Shown here one piece after another: positions 54,909-64,000 of a DNA stretch of 64,000 nt. The stretch comes from Sparassis latifolia. Its lineage: Eukaryota > Basidiomycota > Agaricomycetes > Polyporales > Sparassidaceae. The stretch lies in NCBI GenBank assembly GCA_018466975.1, contig CM031555.1, positions 2,480,001 to 2,544,000 on the forward strand. The letters are read 5' to 3'. The number at the start of each line of letters is the position of its first letter. Position 1 is the stretch's first letter. The notes under the pieces are model-generated. The model saw only the letters and a program-made list of their open reading frames with translations, ran no database searches and was not told the origin of the DNA. The position numbers and the translations under genes were made by a program.

Positions 54909-56442
54909 TTACGAGTCAGACTGTTCCGCTGCAAACCGCTCGTCGGCGAAGATTACGTTCTCTACGGTCTCTATCCTTAGCGTGGATTCTGACCGGTGGT
55001 GGTTGAGCCATAGCCACTTGAAGCCGACGTGGTACTGGACTGCGGGATACCATCTCCGCGTGAGACTGTTAGTCGGATCTGACCAGCCCTCCCACTCGTA
55101 ATAGCGAGAAGTGCCGTCCAGACAGTTGCTATGCAAAAAGTTATTCGCCACCCACATTTGAGAACGACTGGGTACGCACAAGTGAAGCATTTTGGGGAGG
55201 ATGGCCTCGCCCTGGTGTAGTGTACCTAGTGTATGGATCTGCACGGCGAGCTCGTCTTGCACATCGGCGTTGTCGTTCCCCAGCCCGGTGAAGTACATGT
55301 CCAGGAGGCAGCTGGAGACCTCCCACTCGAAGCTGAGGTGCTCGAAGACGTCGGGGCGGTGGCTCACGATAGCCCACCAGTAGCCCTGGTCGCCGAGCTT
55401 GACGCCTTCGTAATGGCCGCTCGCGCCGGGCGGACCAAACATGGCCTCAAACGCGGGCGGGGCGAGCGCGGGCGGAAAATGGCCAGAAGAGTCATTGCGG
55501 TAGGCGACTGAGTCCATAAGGCGCAGCTCGCGGAGGCGTGCGAGGTCGAGTAGCATGATACAGGAGCAGATGCGGTTCGCGTGGTGCCACTCGACCGCAT
55601 TCTGCTCCAGATGCGTCGGCATCGAGATTGCAGTTGTAGGGCGTAGGTGTAAGAAATAGTCCCAGAGCAGTGCAGGGTCGGTGATGAAGAAGGCATCAGT
55701 GTCGATGAAAATGGCGCGTTTGACGTTATTTGGGAGGATCTCATGAATGAATAGCTTCATGAGACCGGCTATGGGGACGAGATGAGCACACGAGCAAGGG
55801 TGAGGACAGACTGCACTTACGGACGCCAGCGGAATGATCGGTTGTGATGGCGCCTTCGCGCTCGATGCGGGCCAGCATGCCTGCAATGGTCATGTGGTAG
55901 AAACGCACGAGGACATTGTGCGTGGGGTGGGTGACCAGATTGAGTCGCTTTTCAAGGTATTCCTGGGCAGCCAGATCGCAGATTATATGGAACTCTATTG
56001 GGACAGAGCTGTACATGAGGATAGACTGAATGAAGGAGTGAGTTATGAGACAGAGTGGATATGCGGTTCTATGACAGACCTTCATGAGAATGGCGCCCTC
56101 GTTGGCAGAATCAGCAGAGAACACGATGAAGGAAAATACGATGGGGCCGGAGGAGGGGTCGACAGAGTTTTCTAGATGGGTATCAATATACTGGATATAG
56201 GCCGTTTGCTCTGACGGAGGTGGTGGTACATTATGGATGGCTAGGAGAGATTCTGTGGCGGTTGGCTCGGAGTGTGTGGACTGGCGGACGAAGAAGATGT
56301 AGGAAAAGGTGAGAGTAAGGGATGCGACGATGAAGAGGATCTGCCTGAAATGCAGAGGGCGGCGGCGTGCAGAGAATTCGACGGCTCGAAGTCTCCAAGG
56401 AGAAGGAGGAGGACTGGTGGTGTACTGGTGGAGGGAGGACAT
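54909..56442 (-). CDS. Type II membrane glycosyltransferase, GT8/LARGE-like
   Basis: Three exons (56442-56080, 56025-55821, 55768-54909) give 475 residues. A short cytoplasmic N-terminus and one signal anchor (I-L-F-I-V-A-S-L-T-L-T-F-S-Y-I-F-F-V) place the catalytic part in the Golgi lumen. F-I-D-T-D-A-F-F supplies the DxD metal site that binds the sugar nucleotide, preceded by R-A-I-F. L-G-D-Q-G-Y-W-W and H-L-C and G-x-K-W-L-W-L-N follow. This pattern fits retaining GT8 enzymes such as xylosyl/glucosyl transferases of the LARGE or GXYLT group. Donor, acceptor and product cannot be inferred. Confidence 0.8.
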
Positions 56443-56821
56443 GGCGCATTACCCGACCACCGCGGCTGAAAGACAGTGAACTGCTAGCACAGAATATATG
56501 AATAATAATCGAGAACGGAGCAGGTTATAAGGAGCGACGGGAGGACGCTGCAATGGCGGTGGGCCAAGTCTAGAAAGAGCGGGGAAAGTTTACCGAGCGG
56601 GCTAGCGTGATGGCAACCCGCCATCGCCCTTTCTAGCTGCTGTCGCCGTTGCTACGTCTTTCCCAACGCATCCAGACATATGTTATCAGAACGACACATG
56701 TTATCAGAAAATTTCTGCAGAAATGCGACGTTGATGTGAATCGCGTTTTGGAGATGAAAGACAGTGGGAGAGGATAGGGCGCTTCAGCCACCGACGCGTG
56801 AGTCTCCTGCACGTCGACCGC
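56443..56821. other. Divergent promoter region (glycosyltransferase / PNKP)
   Basis: 379 bp between two divergent starts. An 11-bp word, ACATATGTTATCAGA..., recurs in part: TATGTTATCAGA at about 56680 and CATGTTATCAGA at about 56697, a near-direct repeat 17 bp apart. No ORF of note. Confidence 0.45.
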
Positions 56822-58569
56822 ATGTCGCCCAAGAAACGGACCGCGGACGACCTCGACGGCGGCGGAGAGCCGAGCACCGTCAGACAGCCAAAGAAACGTA
56901 CGCACTCTCTCCTGTCGCAGTTCGCGTAGTGCTCACCCTAGTATTCCTCAGTCTTCCCCATCTTCAGTGAACCGCCCTCGGGCCCTGAGCGCAATCAGGA
57001 TGCCACCTTCCGCTGGATCTCGCCCGCCTTAGGTCCCAACCGTACTTGTCTTCATGGCCTCAACTTATCTCCCAAGAGCTCTCCCAAGGTTGCCGCCTTC
57101 GACCTCGATGGCTGCATCATCCAGTCCAGCTTCCCAAAGAAGGGTATTCCGCCATCCCAATTCCACTGGTGGAGGCCATCCGTGCCAGGCAAACTGAAGG
57201 AGCTGCATGATCAAGGGTGAGTGCCATTTCTCCACTTCTCATATTTTCCTCATTCTTGCAACCCTAGTTATTCCATAATTATCATCACAAACCAGGCTCT
57301 CCGCAGTGCTGCCCTTGCCGACTGGAGAAAGAAGGTCCCGTTCATAGCTGCCGCTGCAAGTTCTCTCCTCACTATCTCTCCACGCACCCCCACGCTGACG
57401 TCTCCAAAGCTCCCCGACGTCCCCTTCCGTCTTCTGGCTGCTACTGCTCGCGACGGCTTTCGCAAGCCTATGCCCGGCATGTGGTACGAACTCGTGCGCA
57501 TATTCGCTCAAGACAGTGTCCGCATCGGTGTGCACGACGTCGCCCAAGAGCTGTCATGGATACTGACCATGCGACCTCAGACCTCCAGGAATCCTTCTTC
57601 GTTGGAGACGCCGCCGGCCGCGCGGGTGACCATGCAGGTACTGACAGGAAATGGGCACTTAATGTCAATATACCCTTCTTCACGCCGGAGGTAGGCTCCC
57701 CATCTCCACCACCGGATCTTTCCTTGACGTTGTCCAGGAATACTTCCTGAAACTCCCCACGGCATCATATACCCTACAGGGCTTCCATGTGTCTTCTATC
57801 CCGAAAGACGGTGACACAACTCCCTGAGTACGCTGTTCTTTGAGCTGACGTCGTCCCCAGTACCACTTATATCCCCACGTCCACTCCCCTACTCCCTGCG
57901 CCCTCTGCTCCAGAGATTGTCCTCTTCGTCGGCTTCCCTGCACTAGGTAAATCTTCGTTCTACAGGACCCATTTTGAGCCTGCTGGCTACGTCCATGTCA
58001 ATCAGGACACCCTACGGACCAGGGACAAGTGCGTCAAAGCCGCCCTGGAGGCCGTACAGAACGGAAAGAGCTGTGTCGTCGGTGCGTCCATCGGATACGC
58101 CCATTGCGGATGATCCTAACCTACGGCCATGAAGACAATACCAATAGGGATGCACAGACGAGGAAGCATTTTGTTAATCTCGCACAGAAGTCTGATGTGC
58201 CTATCAGGTCACTGCCTTCTCTTGACCGACGGTGACAGGAGCTGACTAGATGCAGATGCGTGGTTTTCAACGGCTCTATTGAGCTCGCATGGCACAACAA
58301 CCTCTACCGTGCATACAATCTCCCTCCCTCCCTAGTGGAGAAAAATGTGCGTCTGCACCACTACAAATCGCCCTGATAGTCATTCACGCTCGACCCAGCC
58401 GAAGCGGGATCTGGTGCCGTACACGGCCTTCACAAGCTTTCGCGCCCAATACGAAGAGCCACAACTGAATGAGGGCTTCACGCAGATCAGAAAGGTGAAC
58501 TGGACGTTTGAGGGCGACGAGGAGCAGCGACAGAGATGGAGTATGTGGCTGCAAATAGACGGCAGATGA
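56822..58569 (+). CDS. Polynucleotide kinase 3'-phosphatase
   Basis: Exons 56822-56897, 56952-57216, 57268-57355, 57410-57527, 57581-57690 and a sixth starting at 57738 are secure; the later ones reach the stop at 58569, but the junction between about 57811 and 57865 is unresolved. The N-terminal phosphatase (HAD) has [23 protein letters not shown] and F-F-V-G-D-A-A-G-R. The kinase half has [10 protein letters not shown] and D-N-T-N-R-D. PNKP repairs DNA ends to 3'-OH and 5'-phosphate for ligation. The first motif reads DLDGC where DxDGT is usual. The N-terminus (P-K-K-R, P-K-K) is nuclear-localisation-like. The intron at 57356-57409 needs the GC donor GCT|GCAAGT to give the family-like A-A-A-L-P-D-V-P-F. 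It is convergent with SDA1, only 39 bp between stops. Confidence 0.88.
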
Positions 58570-58608
58570 CCACCCAAGCGTGTCCTATATCGAATCTGTA
58601 CGAATCCG

Positions 58609-61306
58609 CTAATGATACGCCTTCTTCGCTCTCTCGATATGCGCCCGCAACTTCTGCTGCTTCTCCCTTAGCGAGGCCTTCTTCTTACTCCGCACTGCCC
58701 CGCTCGCAATTACCATCATGAGCGGCTTGTTGCGTGCCTTCTCCCTGTTCGTCGAGCTGCTTGGCGCGCCCTTCTTCTTCTTCCCCTTCAGCGAGCCGAA
58801 CTTCTCGCGGCCTTCACGCCCTTTCTCTATTGACGCGATGCGCTCTGCATAGTCCGCCTTAGCCTTCTTGCGCGGCCCCAAGATGTCGTTCTCCGAGATG
58901 AAAGTGTCCTCCGCGTTTCCAGACTTGGCGAGTCCCTTCTTGTTCGACTCGAGTGTTGCCAACTTCCGCTTGGCCGATGAGCCTCCGCCCCTTTCCACAG
59001 CCTGCGACGCCGATTGAATGCGCAGGTCGTTGAGCAGGACAAAATCGGCCGGCGTGAGGATCTGCATGAGCTTGCGATGAGCATCTACGGGGACTCAAGC
59101 ATCGGATAACTTATTACCTTGGTCGTCGCGAGGGAAGATATCCGTGTCCCAGCGTCCTCCTCGAAAGTCATTTGTTGTGCTGGCTCGTGTCCATCGTCTC
59201 TTCCCTTGATTTTGGCCAATTTATCTGCTTCATCTTCGCTGTCACTGATATCCAGGTCTTCTTCACCTTCAGATTCGACGTCAATCCAACCTCCTGAATC
59301 ATCAGATGCCTCTGAAGAGGAATCGGACTCGACATCCCATCCATCCCATCCTGCTTCGTCGTCCACCTCTTGGTAATCGTCCTTCCCGTTCTCCTGGCGC
59401 AACTTTTCGAGATGTTCTTCCAGAAGCTATTGAAGCCGGCTAAGTCCTTACTTTGAGTATAACAGGCAGTAGCATCACCTACCACAAGTCCTTCGATATC
59501 TGCTGCTGCGACTGCGGTGTGCCCGAAGGGTAAAGGCTGAGCTCCACTCGACATACCCATGCTAGCCTCCTTGCCCTGGATAATTGTTAGGTATTACGTG
59601 CATTTCCCGTATGAAACGTCTTACCCGCTGCCGTCTCTTGAGCAGACCAGGATTAACCTCGCGAAAAAGTTGCAACAAACCTCGCGCAGCTGCGGTGACC
59701 GCTTTGTCCTTGCTCTTCCTGTACTCTACTAAGTCGCTCAGCAGGCCCTCCTCCATTGACCACGGCTGCCTCCGGCACACTTCGCGTATCGCATTCAGGC
59801 CTGCGGCGATGACCTCGCTCCCCACTCCGGGGTGCACAAATTCTTGGGCAAGCTTTTGCACAACTGGCATGAGGGCATCAGGCGGTGTGAAGTCGTGCAC
59901 CGACTGGGCCAGTGCGACCAAAATTGCGGGAATGCGCAGCTGGTGGTATGTCAGATACTTCATGAGGTAGGTGTAGAAACCGAGAATGCACAGCTTGTGC
60001 GCGCCCATGATACGAGAAAGGAGCTGCATGACGAGAATTTTGTGATCGAGCGAGAATCGCTTGTCGTGGCGATTCAGGCTGTCGTAGAGCTTCTCGCCGA
60101 ACGTCTGAGGGTCGTTAAGTAGCTGGATGGCCGGGAAGTTGGTGGTTGATGATTCAGCCTTCCGTTTTTGTTTCTGGGAACGGGAATGAGTCCAAGGAAG
60201 GGCAATAAACGGTCGTTCGCACAGATTTGACGGATTTCATAGTCTTTTGTATCTTCTTGTCACCGCTCCTTGTCTTCTTATTGATCTCTCGGCGATGTTG
60301 CAGTGCTTTAACGTCAGGTTCCTTCAATAAGAGTTGCATGAGCGAACGGGTATCGGAAGATCTACACGCACATTGTCATCATCTTCATCGCTATCTTCCT
60401 GCTCCTCTTCGCCCCCGAGGAAGAAGTGCAGGGAGGCACTTTGGACCTTGGCGACTGGATGGAAACATCCTAGCGCAACGATGGAAACTGATTTCGCATC
60501 ATTCCTAACGCAGCAGGATCAGGGAAACGATATAAACACGAGTGGACATCACTTGCCATATGCTCCTTCGCCAGAGCTCCTTCGTCAGGACGACCGCCCA
60601 CATTGCTTCACCCCCATTCTGCGTTGTGGAACTTGGACATGCCACAGCTCGAAGCTTACCTCTATCGCCCACCACTTCCGCGTCCATCCCACGCTCGACC
60701 ATTCCGAACAGCATAGCTTGCACGGCGCGATTGAGCTTGTGGTTCTTTGTGCGAAGATTGGCGGTGCGGACATCGGACAGTATTGTTCGTCGAATGAGCG
60801 CACGAAGTGAAGACGAGGTGGTGCGCGGTAACAACGGGAACAAGGTTCTAAGTAGCCTGCGAGCGGTAGATTTTGAGCGTAGGAGGGAAAGCGGGAGAAC
60901 ATTCGACGCACGCTATAGATGTAATAACACCTTTATTCCTGAGCATTACGAGATTCTGTACAAGACATTTCCTGGTATCGGGTGAAAGTGTCGCGTAATG
61001 GTCCAGCAACATGGAAGAGAGGTGAGACGGAAAGTCAGCAGTCTCTCTTGCGTAACATTGTGCTACCTGATTGAGGTGAGAAGTCTGTTCACTTGGATTT
61101 GGAGGGTAATACAGTACTTGAGCGATAAATGCGATCAACTCTCTGAAATGCTGAGCTTGTTCGTCCGGATTTATCTGAAATATTTGACGGATGCTATTAT
61201 AATGATTCCATTGTTGAAGAAACTCCTCCTTGTAGGCAGGAGGATCTCGTTTGATGAGGTTCTGGAGCTGTGGAAGGTTTGCTGTGACGAGGACACCGCG
61301 TCCCAT
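58609..61306 (-). CDS. SDA1: Sda1, 60S ribosome biogenesis and export factor
   Basis: Ten exons (61306-61118, 61066-60912, 60856-60660, 60605-60557, 60504-60372, 60321-60223, 60173-59625, 59575-59483, 59426-59118, 59061-58609) give 741 residues. Family signatures: L-P-Q-L-Q-N-L-I-K-R-D-P at the start, then W-N-H-Y, L-R-R/H-R-R-E-I-N-K-K-T-R-S-G-D-K-K, H-K-L-C-I-L-G-F-Y-T-Y-L, a long acidic stretch (S-D-S-S-S-E-A-S-D-D-S) and a Lys-rich end. Sda1 acts on late pre-60S particles in nucleolus and nucleus and is needed for their export and G1 progression. Intron 60556-60505 is GC-AG (TG|GCAAGT), the only phase-compatible donor before W-N-D-A-K-S. The first intron (51 nt) is in frame. Confidence 0.92.
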
Positions 61307-61529
61307 GACTGGGAAAAGTAGAGATCGGGTGTAGCAGCACTCAGGAACGAAGCCTTTGCACAACAGCGCCAAACATACGCCTTCAGGTTCAAATTAATAT
61401 TGTCCCCGACAGTTCTCATAGAGCAAGCTCCATATATATATTCGACCGCGATCAAAAGGTACAGCTTTGCCAGAAAGTTCGTTACATATGGAGTACAACT
61501 GGCAGAGATTCTACAAACATACAATACGG

Positions 61530-62445
61530 TCATGAAGTTGTTGGGACCGAGGATGTGGGCGCGTCTGCTGTTGGTTTGAGATCAATGTGCTCTTCAGTCA
61601 GCTTTCCTCGACCTCGACCATGCTCTCCAGCGCCGCGGACAGCGCTACGAATCTCCATATGCGCTCGCGCCTTCTTCATGTCTACTGCATCATGCCCCCC
61701 TTCATCCGCTGTCGCTGGCTTCCAGTCCCGTATCTGTTTGCCGGAGTCCCACTCTCGGTTCTGCATCTGTGTTGCAATCGACGTCTCACCATTCAGTAAA
61801 AGAACGAATGAGAAGTCTTACCTTCTCCATCTTTCTGCGTGCGTTCTGCTCACGAGTGCGGTCAACGTTCTCCTGCACTTTCTTGGTCTTTGCTACTTTG
61901 ATCCTCTCTGCTTCCTGCGTTTTCCTAAAAGCATCCTCATCCGCTTGGACATCCTAGTATATACAAAAATGAATTTCAAGTTGTGACGGGGGAGCCGTGC
62001 ACGAGCATACCATCCGTCTCTGTTTTATCTTCTCATTTTGTTCACGAATGCGTGCCATGCGTTCTGCAAGCTCATCTTCACTCAATTTATCCTAACCGCA
62101 GTCACGTTGGAGAACCGTTAATTGTTGTGTAGATACCAGTGAGATACACACTCGCTGAGCACCGCCAGTCTTGACGCGTTCGGGATTGACATACGGTTTC
62201 TTTTTCTCCTTCGAATCGGGTTTCTTAGCCTCGGACTTAGGAGCCTCTCGGCCAGCGGCGTTCTCGTCTACGTTGCTTTTTGGCACGTCTGCGAGCTCAG
62301 ACGCCTTTGGGGATTCAGGTTTCGCATCCGCAGTGTCAACAGGGACTGATTTCGGGGATTCGAGCTGTTCCGCGTTATCCTGAATGTGGAGAGCGTCGAG
62401 TTCGAGACCTAAAGAATTGGACGAAGGCTCGGCCGTGGTGTCCAT
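61530..62445 (-). CDS. Conserved-looking charged coiled-coil protein, CCDC9-like
   Basis: Four exons, all phase 0 (62445-62152, 62091-62011, 61953-61822, 61766-61530), give 247 residues. The N-terminal 90 residues are acidic, Ser/Pro-rich and low-complexity. Then comes a charged helix: L-A-E-R-M-A-R-I-R-E-Q-N-E-K-I, Q-R-R-M-D-V-Q-A-D-E-D-A-F, R-E-Q-N-A-R-R-K-M-E-K-M. The end has W-D-S-G-K and an R-G-A-G-E-H-G-R-G-R-G patch that may bind RNA. The helix recalls CCDC9 (an exon-junction-associated animal protein), but this rests on a short motif. Function not inferred. It is divergent from PGK, 164 bp between starts. Confidence 0.7.
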
Positions 62446-62609
62446 GAAGGACGATGGAGGTGGTAGTCACTGGCAGAGCTGGAGGTGTCGAGTCCGAGTC
62501 GCGACTAGACTCTTCGGGCACTTGCCGCCCACATGCATGTAACTCGATCGATTATAAGTACTGGCTAGCCCCTTCTCTGCCCTCCTCGTCACCCTCGCTT
62601 TCTACCATC

Positions 62610-64000
62610 ATGTCGCTCTCAAAGAAACTCTCTATCACCGACCTCGACCTCAAGGGTAAGCGCGTCCTCATCCGCGTCGACTTCAATGTCCCCATGTCCG
62701 GGAACAAGGTCACCAACCCGGCCGTACGTCGCCTTCATCCACTTTCGCCGTACACGCACATTCATCTCGTGAATGCTAGCGCATCGTAGCGGCTCTCCCC
62801 ACCATCAAGTATGCGTTGGAAAATGGTGTGGTATTTCCCGTCCTTGTGATTGTGATCGGTGCTCATTCATCTCGCAGGTGCTTCCAAGGTCATCCTGATG
62901 TCTCACCTCGGTCGCCCGGACGGCAAAGTCGTTGCAAAGTACTCCCTTGCCCCAGTGGCCTTGGAAGTCGAGAAGCATCTCGGCAAATCCGTCATTTTCG
63001 TCCACGAGTCCGTCGGTCCCGACGTTGAGAAGGCCGTCAGCGAGGCCCCCGCTGGATCCGTGATCCTCCTCGAGAACCTGCGATTCCATATCGAGGAAGA
63101 GGGATCAAGTAAAGACAAGGAAGGAAAAAAAACCAAGGCGGATCCTGCCAAAGTCGCTGCGTTCCGGGAGGGTTTGACGAAACTCGGCGATGTCTATGTA
63201 AACGACGCGTTCGGCACTGCCCACCGCGCACATTCCAGTATGGTCGGGGTCAAGCTGTCTCAGAGGGCCGCTGGTTTCCTCATGAAGAAGGAGCTTGACT
63301 ACTTTGCAAAGGCTCTCGAGAGTCCCGAGCGCCCCTTTCTCGCTATCCTTGGCGGCGCCAAAGTCTCTGACAAGATTCAGCTTATCGAGAACATGTTGGA
63401 TAAGGTAAGTCAACGCTGTCAGGAAACCAATGCGTTGCCTCATGTGTGATAGGTCAACTCTCTTATTATCTGCGGAGGAATGGCTTTCACATTCAAGAAG
63501 ACGCTCGAGAACGTCTCCGTAAGTTGTTTACCCCCAATGCGATGCACAGCGTCGACATATCTCATATGGTGCAGATTGGGCAGTCGTTGTTCGACGCCGC
63601 CGGCTCCGAGAAAGTCACCGCACTTGTCGAGAAAGCTAAGAAGAACAACATCAAGATCGTATTCCCTGTAGATTTCATTACTGCGGACAAGTTCGACAAG
63701 GATGCCAAAGTGATTTGTTCCATGCTTTACATGCCGTGACAATTTCTGACCTAACCTCGAAGACGGGCACTGCGACTGACGTCGAGGGCATTCCCGATGG
63801 CTGGATGGGTCTTGATGCAGGGCTGAAAAGCCGTGAATTATTCCGCGAGACGGTTCTCCAGGCCAAGACGATCCTCTGGAACGGGTGGGTACGTTCGCAT
63901 GCAGTTTTGTTCTTGCTTCTGAAGTTTCTTTGTAGACCCCCGGGAGTGTTTGAGTTCCCTGCTTTCGCAGAAGGCTCCAAGGCGCTCCTTGATGCTACCG
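62610..64000 (+). CDS. PGK1: Phosphoglycerate kinase (3' end outside window)
   Basis: Exons 62610-62723, 62780-62825, 62878-63404, 63453-63518, 63575-63709, 63763-63884 and the start of a seventh at 63936 are visible; the gene runs off the right edge after about 357 codons of the usual ~416. PGK makes ATP from 1,3-bisphosphoglycerate in glycolysis. Signatures: [13 protein letters not shown] (phosphoglycerate site), [31 protein letters not shown] and W-N-G-P-P-G-V-F-E-F. Codon choice is strongly biased to C-ending codons, as expected for a highly expressed gene, and a C/T-rich block sits just before the start. Confidence 0.96.

Overview
The window is nuclear DNA of a filamentous basidiomycete, most likely an Agaricomycete mushroom. 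Genes are split by many short introns (about 47-66 nt, GT...AG with CTNA-type branch sites), intergenic gaps are often only 50-300 bp, and the coding repertoire (Yju2, DHX35, Pex6, Nup37, Mic19, Sda1, Gar1, a PriB-like zinc-cluster factor) is fungal. I see no tRNA, rRNA, CRISPR array, operon or intact transposon. Exon coordinates below were derived by hand from splice motifs and reading-frame continuity; almost all multi-exon models close to a whole number of codons without an internal stop.

Left accessory part (1-12.9 kb): the 3' end of an RBR-type E3 ubiquitin ligase, then a complete paralogue in which a papain-like deubiquitinase-type domain is fused to a RING-IBR-RING2 ligase, then a giant gene of about 45 exons encoding a roughly 2,284-residue protein with a GBP/VLIG-like GTPase domain, a Cys/His-rich zinc region and a C-terminal von Willebrand A domain with an intact MIDAS. 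This neighbourhood, with a perfect 13-bp palindrome carrying two ACGCGT boxes in the giant gene's upstream region, is the best candidate here for an uncharacterised system.

Housekeeping part A (13-33.2 kb): a Mis14/Nsl1-like kinetochore protein, Gar1, Pex6, a PhoD-like phosphoesterase, a beta-lactamase-like hydrolase interrupted by two in-frame stops, splicing factor Yju2, DEAH helicase DHX35, dCMP deaminase, a putative Pop3 RNase P/MRP subunit and Mic19.

Middle part (33.4-42 kb): an unrecognised single-pass membrane protein, a decayed second copy of the CDC5/CEF1 splicing gene, about 2.2 kb without a recognisable gene, and a PriB-like Zn2Cys6 transcription factor.

Housekeeping part B (42.5-64 kb): Nup37, a 55-residue membrane protein, UMP-CMP kinase, a long-chain-base/diacylglycerol kinase-like enzyme, Nit2, Ydj1-type Hsp40, a Rho GTPase, Pbn1/PIG-X, bifunctional 6-phosphofructo-2-kinase/fructose-2,6-bisphosphatase, a GT8-like glycosyltransferase, polynucleotide kinase 3'-phosphatase, Sda1, a coiled-coil protein and the first part of phosphoglycerate kinase, cut by the right edge. 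Many genes are divergent pairs sharing a short promoter. At least seven introns are best modelled as GC-AG introns, a notable number for 64 kb.
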